Below, one piece after another: positions 1 through 9,087 of a stretch of 64,000 bases of DNA. The notes below the pieces were generated by a model. That model made no database searches, was not told the DNA's origin, and saw nothing but the letters and a program-made list of their open reading frames with translations. Position 1 is the stretch's first letter; every line of letters starts with the position of its first letter. Location of the stretch: assembly GCA_964623885.1 (NCBI GenBank), contig CAZUVM010000009.1:1-64000 (forward strand), written 5' to 3'. The DNA comes from CAZUVM01 sp964623885. Its GTDB lineage: Bacteria; Verrucomicrobiota; Verrucomicrobiia; Limisphaerales; UBA8199. The position numbers and the translations under genes are program-made.

Positions 1-2
1 AA

Positions 3-998
3 ATGAAAATCGCAATCACCGGTGGAACCGGCTTTGTGGGTCGTCACGTCGCGCGGTTGCTCACGTCAGAGGGACGCGAAGTCGTGCTAGTCGCTCGCGG
101 CAATGATCGGACCGATCCGGGGGTGCGCGGCTTGGAGCATGTGCGCTTCATCCCTGTATCATTGGATGACCCGGCAGCGCTCGCGGAAGCCTTCGGCGGC
201 TGCGAGGCCGTTGTTCATTGTGCGGGAATCAATCGCGAAAGAGGCGAGCAAACTTATCGACGGGTGCACGTCGAGGGTACTCAGCACGTGGTCGCTGCCG
301 CCGAGCAGGCGGGCGTGCGGAAGATTGTTTCGATCAGTTTCCTGCGCGCCCGGCCCAACTGCGGCTCGGGATATCATGAATCGAAATGGGAGGCGGAGGA
401 AATAGTGCGGCAAAGCGGTCTTGATTACACCATTCTCAAGTGCGGTGTGATCTATGGCCCAGGCGATCACATGCTGAATCATCTTAGCCATGGATTTTAT
501 ACGTTCCCGGTTTTTGCGTTCGTCGGTTTCAAAGACAAACCCATCCGGCCTACCGCCGTCGAGGATGTAGCGCGTATCATCGCAGCCTGCGTGCTCGAGC
601 GGGCCCTATCGAGGAGGACCGTGGCTGTTATCGGGCCTGAGCAGTTGATGCTGCGGCAAGCGGTGCGGCGCGTGGCCAGGGTGGTCGGTCGTCGACCCCT
701 GATGTTTCCGATGCCGATTTGGTTTCATTACGTTCTGGGCTGGTGCCTGGAACGTATCATGACCGTTCCAATGGTTTCGATCGCGCAGGTTCGGATTTTG
801 TCCGAAGGGCTGGCTGAACCTTCGCCGTGGTGCGATTCGCTGCCGACCGAACTGAAACCGCGAATCAGCTTCACGGAGGAGCAGATTCGCAAAGGTCTGC
901 CTTCACCGGGTCCGTTCGGTTTAGATGAACTTCTTTGTTGTCGTTCGCATAGCCACGGCCATCGGCGCAAACCCATTCCTTTTCTCGAAATGCCATGA
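3..998 (+). CDS. NAD(P)-binding epimerase/reductase-like protein (extended SDR)
   Basis: A Rossmann dinucleotide-binding fold opens the protein (GGTGFVG at residues 7-13). A Y124-xxx-K128 pair fits the SDR catalytic motif, and the body resembles the NDUFA9-like atypical/extended SDR group. The substrate cannot be read from sequence; a lipid or isoprenoid is possible given the desaturase that follows. The ATG at 3 is used, but the upstream context lies outside the window. The stop overlaps the next start by 4 bp (ATGA), which implies translational coupling in a four-gene operon. The C-terminal 30 residues (rich in Cys, His and Arg) look unlike the rest and may be a poorly conserved tail. Confidence 0.85.
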   Translation: MKIAITGGTGFVGRHVARLLTSEGREVVLVARGNDRTDPGVRGLEHVRFIPVSLDDPAALAEAFGGCEAVVHCAGINRERGEQTYRRVHVEGTQHVVAAAEQAGVRKIVSISFLRARPNCGSGYHESKWEAEEIVRQSGLDYTILKCGVIYGPGDHMLNHLSHGFYTFPVFAFVGFKDKPIRPTAVEDVARIIAACVLERALSRRTVAVIGPEQLMLRQAVRRVARVVGRRPLMFPMPIWFHYVLGWCLERIMTVPMVSIAQVRILSEGLAEPSPWCDSLPTELKPRISFTEEQIRKGLPSPGPFGLDELLCCRSHSHGHRRKPIPFLEMP

Positions 999-1837
999 GT
1001 TCTGTCAGCACATCAGACCGGATTGAAGGCGTCGTTTGGCGGGACCTGGTTAGCTTGACGCCACTGGAAAAAGCATGGGAACTGACACTCGGCCTTCCCT
1101 GGCTAGTATCCTCAGTGTGGTTTTACGGATGCAGGTGGTGGTGGGCTGGTCTGGCGTGCTCGTTTTACCTTTTTCTCACCGGTTTAAGACTGTCACACAA
1201 TGCGCAGCATTACTCGCTGGGACTGCCGCGAAAAGTCCAGGATCTTGTTCTATTCGCGTTAAGTGCGATCATGCTTGCCTCGATGCATGCCGTCCAGGTG
1301 ACGCATCTACATCACCACCGTCATTGTCTTGAGGAAAGCGACGGCGAGGGCGCGACCGCACGACTGAAATGGTGGCAAGCATTGCTGAGCGGTCCCTTGT
1401 TCTACATCCGGCTGCACGCTGCAGCTTGGCGGCTGGCGACTCGGGACAAGCGGATGTGGATCATGGCTGAGCTTCTGGCAATCGGGTTGATGGTGGGACT
1501 GACTTTCGGGCTGGCTAACTGGGCGGCATTGAAGTGGCATGTGGGCGCGATGCTGGTTGGGGAATGTCTAACTGGCTTTTTCGCTGTGTGGACCGTTCAT
1601 CATGGATGCAAAGCGCATGAACCCGGGCGCACGCAACGCGGCCGGTGGCTGAACCTGATTTCCTACTCGATGTTTTTCCATGCCGAACATCATCTCTTTC
1701 CGGCCGTGCCGACCGGCCATCTCTTCAAATTGGCCAAGCGGCTCGACGTGGTGGCGCCTGATCTAAACCAACAATCCGTGCTGCCAACGAACATCAAAAA
1801 ACATAGTCCTCTGCGGACCGCTTCCGTTGCGTCATGA
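995..1837 (+). CDS. Fatty acid desaturase/hydroxylase-family membrane protein
   Basis: An integral membrane di-iron enzyme of the desaturase/hydroxylase superfamily, 280 aa. Three histidine clusters typical of the family are visible: H68-xxx-H72, H104-x-HHH-x-H110 and H229-xx-HH233 (HAEHH followed by LFP). Hydrophobic segments lie at about residues 30-65, 80-100 and 155-200. The reaction would be O2-dependent desaturation or hydroxylation of an acyl or isoprenoid chain; the substrate is unknown. It overlaps both neighbours by 4 bp, so it is probably co-translated with the flanking Rossmann proteins and may act in the same lipid or pigment pathway. Family assignment is firm, function is not. 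Confidence 0.85.
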   Translation: MSSVSTSDRIEGVVWRDLVSLTPLEKAWELTLGLPWLVSSVWFYGCRWWWAGLACSFYLFLTGLRLSHNAQHYSLGLPRKVQDLVLFALSAIMLASMHAVQVTHLHHHRHCLEESDGEGATARLKWWQALLSGPLFYIRLHAAAWRLATRDKRMWIMAELLAIGLMVGLTFGLANWAALKWHVGAMLVGECLTGFFAVWTVHHGCKAHEPGRTQRGRWLNLISYSMFFHAEHHLFPAVPTGHLFKLAKRLDVVAPDLNQQSVLPTNIKKHSPLRTASVAS

Positions 1838-2787
1838 AACCGAAAATCATACTCGCCGGCGGTTCCGGATTTCTTGGGCAAGCCCTTGCTGCTCATTTTC
1901 GGAAAGCTGATTGGGAAATCGTCATTCTAGGTCGATCTCCGCGGGGGAAGGATCTTAGCGCACCTTGCAATAATGATGTGAGCTATGTCGGCTGGGACGC
2001 TTCCACTGTCGGCGACTGGCAAATGGAACTGGACGGAGCAACTGCGGTTGTCAACCTTACCGGTCGCTCTGTGAATTGCCGCTATAATGAGCGGAACCGG
2101 AGGGAAATACTCGATTCTCGCGTGAACTCGACGCGCGTCATTGGTCAGGCGATTGGCCGTTGCGCACATCCTCCCGGAATCTGGCTAAACGCAAGCACCG
2201 CTACCGTCTACCGGCACACTTTTGGCGAGCCTTGGGATGAGCACGGTGCCACCGAGGCTTCTACGGAGGCCAAAGACCGATTTTCGGTTGAGGTTGCCTG
2301 GGCCTGGGAGCAGGCCCTGCAAGAAGCCAGGACACCGCATACGCGTAAGGTGGCACTGCGAATGGCGATGGTGTTGGGGCAAGGCAAGAACAGTGTCTTT
2401 CCGGTGCTGCGCCGGCTGACGAGGTTGGGGTTGGGCGGTCGAATGGGCAGCGGCCGGCAATACGTGTCCTGGATTCATGAAGCCGATTACTCCCGTGCCA
2501 TCGAGTGGTTGATAACGCACAACGACATTCAGAGTCCGGTCAATTTGACGGCCCCCAACCCGCTTCCTAATGCTGAGATGATGGGCATTCTGCGGGAGAT
2601 TTATCACATGCCATTCGGGCTCCCAGCGACCGAATGGATGCTCGAAATTGGAGCGTTCTTTTTGCGCACCGAGACGGAATTGCTGATTAAAAGCCGCCGC
2701 GTTATTCCCGGCCGGCTGCTCGCCTCTGGGTTCAATTTCCAATTTGCGAACATCCAAAAGGCCTTCGAGAATCTGAGCGGGGTATGA
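1834..2787 (+). CDS. TIGR01777/YfcH-type epimerase family protein
   Basis: A 317-aa Rossmann protein with an N-terminal GGSGFLG nucleotide-binding loop (residues 9-15), the family-typical VNLTGRSVNCRY and SWIHEADY segments, and a C-terminal DUF1731-like region (GSGRQYVSWIH... to the end). It corresponds to the family annotated TIGR01777 epimerase or, historically, SulA/YfcH-like cell-division inhibitor. The biochemical role of the family is not well established. It overlaps the desaturase and the next reductase by 4 bp on each side, so it belongs to the same operon. Confidence 0.85.
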   Translation: MKPKIILAGGSGFLGQALAAHFRKADWEIVILGRSPRGKDLSAPCNNDVSYVGWDASTVGDWQMELDGATAVVNLTGRSVNCRYNERNRREILDSRVNSTRVIGQAIGRCAHPPGIWLNASTATVYRHTFGEPWDEHGATEASTEAKDRFSVEVAWAWEQALQEARTPHTRKVALRMAMVLGQGKNSVFPVLRRLTRLGLGGRMGSGRQYVSWIHEADYSRAIEWLITHNDIQSPVNLTAPNPLPNAEMMGILREIYHMPFGLPATEWMLEIGAFFLRTETELLIKSRRVIPGRLLASGFNFQFANIQKAFENLSGV

Positions 2788-3713
2788 AAATCGCCGTTAC
2801 TGGAGCGTTCGGTTATTCCGGGCGATATATTGCGCAACGCCTGCTCGCAGCGGGACACGAAGTGATCACGCTGACCAATTCCGTAAAGCGCGAGAACCCG
2901 TTCGCCGGCAAAATCCAGGCATTCCCTTTTCATTTCGATCAGCCCATACAATTGCGTGAGTCGCTCCGCGGGGTCGAAGTTTTGATTAACACTTATTGGG
3001 TCCGCTTCGATCGCCGCGACTTCACGCACCAAGGCGCGGTGGCAAACACCAAGGCCCTCTTTCAGGCGGCAAAGGCTGCCGGGGTGCGAAGAATTGTGCA
3101 CGTCAGCATTACGAATCCCGATGTTCATTCGGACCTGTCGTACTTTCACGGCAAAGCCGAATTGGAGGTCGCGCTGCAAGGACTAGGCATCTCTCATTGT
3201 GTCTTGCGTCCCGCTGTTTTGTTCGGCAAGGAGGACATCCTCATCAACAACATCGCCTGGTCGCTGCGGCACTTGCCGGTGTTTGGCGTGTTCGGCGACG
3301 GTAATTATAAGCTGCAGCCGATCTATGTGGACGACCTCGCCGCGGCGGCGGTGTCCAAGGCGGCCGGAGAAGCAGACGAAATCCTGAATGCCATTGGACC
3401 GGAGACGTTCACCTATCGGGAACTGATCGGAACCATCAGCCGGGTTCTGGGTCTGAAACGGTTTGTCGTTTCTGTGCCGCCCACGCTTGGCTTTTGGGCT
3501 TGCCGCTTCCTGGGCTGGTTTGTTCATGATGTGATCATCACACGCGAAGAAATCCGTGGGTTGATGGAGAACCGGCTCTTCGTGGATGCTCCTCCGCTGG
3601 GAGCCACCAAACTCACGGATTGGATTGCTAAACACCGGGACACCTTAGGTCGCCGTTACACGAGTGAATTGGTGCGACGTTTCGATCGGTCGTCAGCCTA
3701 TCGCTCGAATTAA
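2784..3713 (+). CDS. NAD(P)H-binding NmrA/SDR-like protein
   Basis: A 309-aa protein with an N-terminal Rossmann loop (TGAFGYSG, residues 6-13), a strand followed by HVSITNP as in atypical SDRs, and the motif LRPAVLFG typical of NmrA/NDUFA9-like proteins. It probably binds NAD(P)(H), either as a reductase/epimerase or as a redox-sensing regulator. It is the last gene of the four-gene overlapping operon and starts inside the stop codon of the preceding gene. Together the operon holds three different Rossmann proteins and one desaturase, suggesting successive modifications of one lipid-like compound (inference). About 220 bases without a convincing gene follow. Confidence 0.85.
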   Translation: MKIAVTGAFGYSGRYIAQRLLAAGHEVITLTNSVKRENPFAGKIQAFPFHFDQPIQLRESLRGVEVLINTYWVRFDRRDFTHQGAVANTKALFQAAKAAGVRRIVHVSITNPDVHSDLSYFHGKAELEVALQGLGISHCVLRPAVLFGKEDILINNIAWSLRHLPVFGVFGDGNYKLQPIYVDDLAAAAVSKAAGEADEILNAIGPETFTYRELIGTISRVLGLKRFVVSVPPTLGFWACRFLGWFVHDVIITREEIRGLMENRLFVDAPPLGATKLTDWIAKHRDTLGRRYTSELVRRFDRSSAYRSN

Positions 3714-3934
3714 TTTGGGTTCTAACTGCGGCCCTCAAGGGATTCGTCAAGCATCAGATTTATTGATTGATTCCTCCGCTGCGTTCCCAGGATTACAGTC
3801 TCTTCGTGTGCACCCAGACGCACACTTCCGACCTCGGCCCAAAGCCCCATAATGGTGGCGCAAACATGGATTATCCATTTGCATTCAGGTGTGGGATTCA
3901 TATCCTGTCACGCTTGACGGATTAGACCGTTTCG

Positions 3935-5107
3935 ATGAGACAGTTCGCCACTATTGCTACCAACGCCTTCATGGAACTGGTGCGGCAGCCGATCTTTTTG
4001 CTGCTCATGACGGTTTCGGCGGCTTTTGAGATCTTCCTGGCCACGCCCTATTATTTTGCCTTTGGCGACGAGCCCAAGTTGGTGAAGAACAGCACGTTGG
4101 CGGTGATGCTGTTGGCCGGGTTGCTGGGCGCGGTGCTGAGCGCCGCTTCCTCGCTGGCTCGGGAGCTACGAACCGGCACTGCGTTGGCGGTCCTTTCGAA
4201 ACCGGTTGGGCGCGCTCAGTTTCTGTTGGCCAAGTACGCCGGCCTATTGCTGGCTCTCACGGTGCTGACCTTTGTGAATTTGATCGCCGCGCTGCTCGCC
4301 AGCCGAATGGCATTTGATGCGTATGGCTCGACCGACATGTTTGCCGTGGGCGTCTTTGTCCTGGCTCTCATTTTGGCGTATCTGCTGGGCGGTTTCAGCA
4401 ACTTCTTCCTGCGGCGGCCTTTTGTATCGGATGCCGTGTTCTGCCTGCTGCTTATGGTCACTGTGGCCTTTGTGGTGATCAGTTTCTATAATCAGCACGG
4501 GGAGGCCCAAACCTTCGCGAAAAATGTGGATTGGCGTTTGATTCCGGCAGCCGTGTTGATTCTGTTTGCGTTATGGATTCTGGCGGCGCTGGCCCTGGCG
4601 TGCTCGACGCGCCTGGACATGATTCCAACGCTGGCCATTTGTTCGGCATTCTTCCTGGTCGGCATTATGTCGGACTACCTGTTCGGGCGCCGCGCGGATC
4701 CGGTCTGGCGTTACGAATTGCGCGAAGAAATCAGCAGCTCGCGGTGGAGCGAACGGCAAAAGACGCTGCTTACAGAAATCGTTCAAAAATACGATCAGGA
4801 CCGCAACGGGAAGCTCGAACGATCCGAGTGGCAGAAGATCAGCGCGGACGACAAGGCACGATTAACGGCCGCCGGCATGGGTGGCTCGTGGTGGGCCTCC
4901 GTTCTTTACACCGTCACGCCGAACTGGCAGCTTTTCTGGCTGGCTGACATGATGGATGCGGATTTGAAAGACCCTGCCGGCAATCCGATCCCACAGCCGC
5001 CCTTTCATTGGCCTTACGTGAGCAAGGCCTTTGCCTATATGATCTGCTATGTCGGCGCGGCCCTCGCAGTCGCCATCGTGCTATTCGAAGAAAGGGAACT
5101 TGCTTGA
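3935..5107 (+). CDS. ABC-2-type transporter permease with an EF-hand-like loop
   Basis: A 390-aa integral membrane protein resembling ABC-2 permeases, with a start typical of that group (a short cytoplasmic helix before TM1), about six hydrophobic segments, and the ARELRTGTALAVLSKPVGR stretch at about residues 75-93 characteristic of such permeases. Between the last two membrane segments lies a soluble insert of roughly 100 residues. It contains a canonical EF-hand calcium loop, D287-x-D289-x-N291-G-K-L-E-x-x-E298, which is unusual for the family. No ATPase is adjacent; the nearest ABC ATPase is at 11113-12321, so the two may form one exporter or serve as separate half-systems (inference). 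It heads a co-directional membrane locus. Confidence 0.85.
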   Translation: MRQFATIATNAFMELVRQPIFLLLMTVSAAFEIFLATPYYFAFGDEPKLVKNSTLAVMLLAGLLGAVLSAASSLARELRTGTALAVLSKPVGRAQFLLAKYAGLLLALTVLTFVNLIAALLASRMAFDAYGSTDMFAVGVFVLALILAYLLGGFSNFFLRRPFVSDAVFCLLLMVTVAFVVISFYNQHGEAQTFAKNVDWRLIPAAVLILFALWILAALALACSTRLDMIPTLAICSAFFLVGIMSDYLFGRRADPVWRYELREEISSSRWSERQKTLLTEIVQKYDQDRNGKLERSEWQKISADDKARLTAAGMGGSWWASVLYTVTPNWQLFWLADMMDADLKDPAGNPIPQPPFHWPYVSKAFAYMICYVGAALAVAIVLFEERELA

Positions 5108-5163
5108 TGGAGAGGTTTGCATCGGGCGTGAATTGAGGCGAGAACTCGCAAGAAGAATTTCCA

Positions 5164-7038
5164 ATGGACCGCAACATACAAAAGAATGGATTGGTTAACC
5201 TGCTGATGCTCCTGGCAGCGGGGGTGGCGGCCTTCGCCGTTGCCCGTTACACGAACACGCTGGCAGGGCAGGTTGACGTCGTTTTCCTTGGCCTGGGTGT
5301 GCTCGTGGCTGCCGTGAGCTGGTTCCAAATGCGCCTGGAACAAAGCGAAAGGCTGGAAAAGCTCGAGTTTGATGAAATGGCGCGCGGCCACGCCACTTCG
5401 GCTTTATTTGAGGCGAAAGACGCCGAAACATTTCCGGCGCAGCGCTCGCGCGAACAATTTGAGCGGTTTTTCGTGCCGGTCTTTACGGTCATTCTTTGCC
5501 TTGTGGAAGCGGGCGGTGCCTACTTTTTTTGGCGGTGGCTTTCGCAGAGCACAACCAAAGTGGCCCTCAATCAGCCGGTGGCGGGGATGTTTCTATTCTT
5601 TCTGTTCGCGCTGGTGCTCTTCCTGCTCGGCCGATTCTCGGCGACGTTCGCGCGGTTGCAGGACCAGCGGCTGCTGCGGCCGGGCGCCAGCTACCTGCTG
5701 CTGAATGCGATTCTATGCGCGGCGGTAGGCGCCGGGATTGTCGCCGCCCAAAGCGGGGCGCCAAGGGTTGACCTTTACATTGGGCGCGCGCTGTGCGGCT
5801 TGCTGGCCCTCGTTTCGATCGAAACGCTGATCGCTTTGGTGCTGGAAGTTTACCGGCCGCGACTGAAAGGCAAGGTGGAGCGGCCCTTGTATGACAGCCG
5901 CCTGGTGGGTTTGCTCGGCCAGCCGGAGGGTCTCATCACAACGGCGGCCCAGGCGATCGATTACCAATTCGGATTCAAAGTTTCCGAGACCTGGTTTTAC
6001 CGGTTTTTCGAGCGCGCGCTGCTTTGGCTGGTCCCGCTTGAGATCCTGTTGCTGCTGCTCTCCACGGGTGTGGTGATCATCGAGCCAGGCGAACAAGCGC
6101 TGCTGGAACGTTTCGGCAAACCGGTGCCAGGGCGCAGCGTTTTGGAACCGGGCGCGCATTTGAAATGGCCGTGGCCCATCGATCACGTCTATCGCTATCG
6201 CACCGAGCAGATTCAAACGTTCGACGTCGGTTTTATTCCGGAACTGGGCAAGGAGAACGAGCCGGCAATTCTGTGGAAGCTGGTCCACACCAAGGAAGAT
6301 AATTTCCTGATCGCCGATCGCGACGCAACCTTGTCCCTGCCCAATCAACCGACAGGCAAGCGCACGCCGCCGGTCAGCTTGCTGTCGGTCAGCATCCCGG
6401 TGCAATACCAGATCACCGACCTGAAAAAGTGGGCTTACAATAACAGCGATGCCCCTTCTCTGCTTCAGGATCTGGCCACGCGGGAAGTGGTGCGCTACCT
6501 CGCCGCAGTGAATATCAACGAGTTCATGTCCCGTGGGCGGTTGGAAGCCGGGCAGACTCTGGTAACACGCATGCAGTCGGCAGCGGATGAAAACCAGCTC
6601 GGCGCTCGTATTGTCTCGGTGGGGCTGCAGGACATTCACCCTCCGGTGAAAGTGGCCGAGGATTACGAGAAGGTCGTCGGCGCAGCACAAACCAAGCAAG
6701 CCAAGATCCTCGCGGCGCGGGCGGATGAAATTCGCACGAATGCTTTGGCTGAAGCGCAAGCGGTCACGATCACTAACCGCGCGGCGGCTGACCGCCGTGC
6801 CACCGTTACCCAGGCGGCGGCTCAGGCGGGCTTGTTCACCAATCAGATCCCGGCTTACAAAATCGCGCCCACGGTTTACGCCCAGCGCGCTTACTTGCGC
6901 AGTTTCGTCCGCTCGACCGCCAACGCGCGCAAATACCTGCTCCTCACCACCAACACTCACGATGTCATCATCTATGACCTCCAGGAGTCTTACGCCGAGG
7001 CCATCCTGGGAATGAAGGTCCCCGAAACGAAGAAATGA
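5164..7038 (+). CDS. SPFH/band-7 protein with polytopic N-terminal membrane domain (HflK-like)
   Basis: A 624-aa protein with two parts. Residues 1 to about 290 are a polytopic membrane domain (roughly six hydrophobic helices separated by charged loops). From about residue 295 follow a transmembrane segment and an SPFH/band-7 domain whose start (VVIIEPGEQALLERFGKP, then PGAHLKWPWPID) matches HflK/HflC proteins, ending in an Ala/Glu-rich helix at about 520-570. Ordinary HflK has only one TM anchor, so the N-terminal extension is unusual. SPFH proteins form membrane microdomain scaffolds and modulate FtsH; direct evidence for FtsH here is lacking. Two further SPFH genes follow within 20 bp. Confidence 0.85.
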   Translation: MDRNIQKNGLVNLLMLLAAGVAAFAVARYTNTLAGQVDVVFLGLGVLVAAVSWFQMRLEQSERLEKLEFDEMARGHATSALFEAKDAETFPAQRSREQFERFFVPVFTVILCLVEAGGAYFFWRWLSQSTTKVALNQPVAGMFLFFLFALVLFLLGRFSATFARLQDQRLLRPGASYLLLNAILCAAVGAGIVAAQSGAPRVDLYIGRALCGLLALVSIETLIALVLEVYRPRLKGKVERPLYDSRLVGLLGQPEGLITTAAQAIDYQFGFKVSETWFYRFFERALLWLVPLEILLLLLSTGVVIIEPGEQALLERFGKPVPGRSVLEPGAHLKWPWPIDHVYRYRTEQIQTFDVGFIPELGKENEPAILWKLVHTKEDNFLIADRDATLSLPNQPTGKRTPPVSLLSVSIPVQYQITDLKKWAYNNSDAPSLLQDLATREVVRYLAAVNINEFMSRGRLEAGQTLVTRMQSAADENQLGARIVSVGLQDIHPPVKVAEDYEKVVGAAQTKQAKILAARADEIRTNALAEAQAVTITNRAAADRRATVTQAAAQAGLFTNQIPAYKIAPTVYAQRAYLRSFVRSTANARKYLLLTTNTHDVIIYDLQESYAEAILGMKVPETKK

Positions 7039-7048
7039 GCATTTTTAC

Positions 7049-7960
7049 ATGAAACAAAATCCCCTAATCCTGGCGATTGGTGCCCTGCTCATCCTGCTGG
7101 TGTGCCTGTTGCTGTTTGTATTCCAAGTTCGCAAATCCGAGGTCGTCGTGGTGACCACCTTTGGCAAGGTCACGCGCGATATCGTCGAGCCTGGGCCGCA
7201 TTTCAAATGGCCGTGGCCGATTGAAAGCGTCCACCGTTTCGATCAGCGCGTGCAGAACTTTGAGGACAAGCTGACCGAGGGTCTCACGGCCGATGGCTTC
7301 AACCTGCTGACCACCGTGTATGTCGGCTGGCGGATCACCGACCCCAAGGTGTTTTATCCAAAATTCGCCGGAAGCAGCGAGCCTTTGGCTGCCGCTCAAT
7401 CCCTGCTCGACGGGCGGCTCAGCAATGCCAAAGCCGCGATCGTTGGGAAACATCCGCTCTCCGATTTCCTCTCGCCGGCCGACGAAGGCAATAAATTCGT
7501 TGGCATTGAAAAAGAAATCCTGGCGGTCCTGCAATCCGAGGTTCAGGCCAATAATTACGGATTGAAGATCGAATTCCTAGGGCTCAAAAAGCTCGGTTTG
7601 CCCGAAAACGTGACTCAATCTGTTTTCGAGCGAATGCAATCCGAACGCAAAGTCCTTGCCGATAAGCTGCAGTCCGAGGGTGAAGCCGAGGCTCAAAAGA
7701 TTCGCTCCACGGCGGATCGGCAGGCCGCCGAGATGCGTGCGGATGCTGAAGGCCAGGCCACGGCTATTCGCGGCAAAGGCGAGGCGGAAGCGGCCCAGTA
7801 CCTGGACGTATTCAAGCAGAATCCTGATCTGGCCAATTTCATCTTCAACCTAAGCGCGCTTGAGACTTCGCTCAAAGACCGCTCTACGCTCATCTTTGAT
7901 CAGCAGACCGTTCCGTTCGGTCTGTTCCGCGGTGGTTCCACGAATTTGCTCAATAAGTAA
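7049..7960 (+). CDS. SPFH/band-7 protein, HflC-like protease modulator
   Basis: A 303-aa membrane protein with one N-terminal TM segment (residues 7-27), then an SPFH domain (VVVVTTFGKVTRDIVEPGPH, FKWPWPIES) and an Ala/Glu/Lys-rich coiled-coil segment near residues 195-255 (EGEAEAQKIRSTADRQAAE), as in HflC. It starts 10 bp after the upstream SPFH gene and ends 4 bp before the next, so the three are surely co-transcribed. HflK and HflC normally form a hetero-oligomeric cage around FtsH; here three paralogues are encoded in a row. Length is near that of standard HflC. Confidence 0.87.
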   Translation: MKQNPLILAIGALLILLVCLLLFVFQVRKSEVVVVTTFGKVTRDIVEPGPHFKWPWPIESVHRFDQRVQNFEDKLTEGLTADGFNLLTTVYVGWRITDPKVFYPKFAGSSEPLAAAQSLLDGRLSNAKAAIVGKHPLSDFLSPADEGNKFVGIEKEILAVLQSEVQANNYGLKIEFLGLKKLGLPENVTQSVFERMQSERKVLADKLQSEGEAEAQKIRSTADRQAAEMRADAEGQATAIRGKGEAEAAQYLDVFKQNPDLANFIFNLSALETSLKDRSTLIFDQQTVPFGLFRGGSTNLLNK

Positions 7961-7964
7961 CAAT

Positions 7965-9047
7965 ATGGCTGCCACCCCTTCCCCTGATCTGCGTCTGCCC
8001 GAAACGCCGCTGGATGCCGGATCTCAGGCGTTGTCCGAAGCGCTGCGCAGCAGTTTCGGGATTGTCAAATTCGTGATGGTGATCCTGGTCTGCGTGTTTC
8101 TGGGTTCCGGCTTCTTCACGGTCGGGCCCCAGGAACAGGCCATCATCATTCGGCTAGGCAAGCCGGTAGGTGAAGGCCAGAAGGCCCTGCTCGGCCCTGG
8201 CTTGCACTGGTCGTTTCCGTACCCGATTGATGAATACAAGAAAGTGCCGATCACTTCCATTCAACGGGTGACCTCGACGATAGGTTGGTACGCCACAACC
8301 CGTGAGCAGGAGCTCGCCGGAACTGAAATCCCGTCATTGCCGGTCAGCACACCTATGAATCCGCTGGCGGACGGGTACGTTCTCACGGCCGATAAGAACA
8401 TCCTTCACGAGCGCGCCACGCTGACCTACCACATTTCGGACCCGGTTGGCTACGTCTTCAATTTCGTCAATGCTTCGAATTCGGTGCAGCGTGCCTTGGA
8501 TAACGCGCTCCTTTCTACCGCCGCCGAATTCAATGTCGATGACATCCTTACGCGGGATCGCGCCGGGTTCAAGGAGGCAGTGCGGAAAAAGACCGTGGCG
8601 CTGGTGGAAGTCGAACAACTCGGGGTGGTCGTCGAGGAATGCCTGATTGAAGTGAAACCGCCCCGACAACTCAAAGAAGCTTTCGACAATGTCGCTCGCG
8701 CTCTGGAATCGCGGGACAAGGCCTTGAATGCGGCCCTCAGCGAAGCCAACCAAACCACCAACCGCGCCAGCGCTGACGCGCAGGGCCTGGTCGACGCCGC
8801 TCAAAAAGATCGCGCGCGCCTGGTCAAGGACATCGATGGCGAGGCGCAACGTTTCAATGACGTTTTGCCGAAATACCGGGAGAATCCGAAATTATTTGTC
8901 CAACAGCGACTCACCGCCACCCTGGCCACGGTATTGACCAACGCACAGGAAAAGATCTTTCTAACCACGGGTGATGGACCGAAGGAGCTGCGGATGCTGC
9001 TCAAACCCGAAATGCGCAAAAAACAGGACGAAACAAAAACTCAATAG
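7965..9047 (+). CDS. SPFH/band-7 protein, HflK-like protease modulator
   Basis: A 360-aa SPFH protein with a cytoplasmic N-terminus, one TM helix (about residues 31-52: VKFVMVILVCVFLGSGFFTV), and an SPFH domain beginning VGPQEQAIIIRLGKPVG then PGLHWSFPYPIDE, as in HflK. The ATG at 7965 is chosen because it directly precedes the homologous N-terminus and lies 4 bp after the previous stop. An upstream in-frame start would run into the preceding gene. The insert between the first SPFH strands (residues about 105-140) is longer than in typical HflK. It is probably the partner of one or both preceding SPFH proteins in a membrane complex. Confidence 0.87.
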   Translation: MAATPSPDLRLPETPLDAGSQALSEALRSSFGIVKFVMVILVCVFLGSGFFTVGPQEQAIIIRLGKPVGEGQKALLGPGLHWSFPYPIDEYKKVPITSIQRVTSTIGWYATTREQELAGTEIPSLPVSTPMNPLADGYVLTADKNILHERATLTYHISDPVGYVFNFVNASNSVQRALDNALLSTAAEFNVDDILTRDRAGFKEAVRKKTVALVEVEQLGVVVEECLIEVKPPRQLKEAFDNVARALESRDKALNAALSEANQTTNRASADAQGLVDAAQKDRARLVKDIDGEAQRFNDVLPKYRENPKLFVQQRLTATLATVLTNAQEKIFLTTGDGPKELRMLLKPEMRKKQDETKTQ

Positions 9048-9087
9048 CAGTCGAGTGCCAACCGGGAATTTGGAGCTAATTTAAAGT

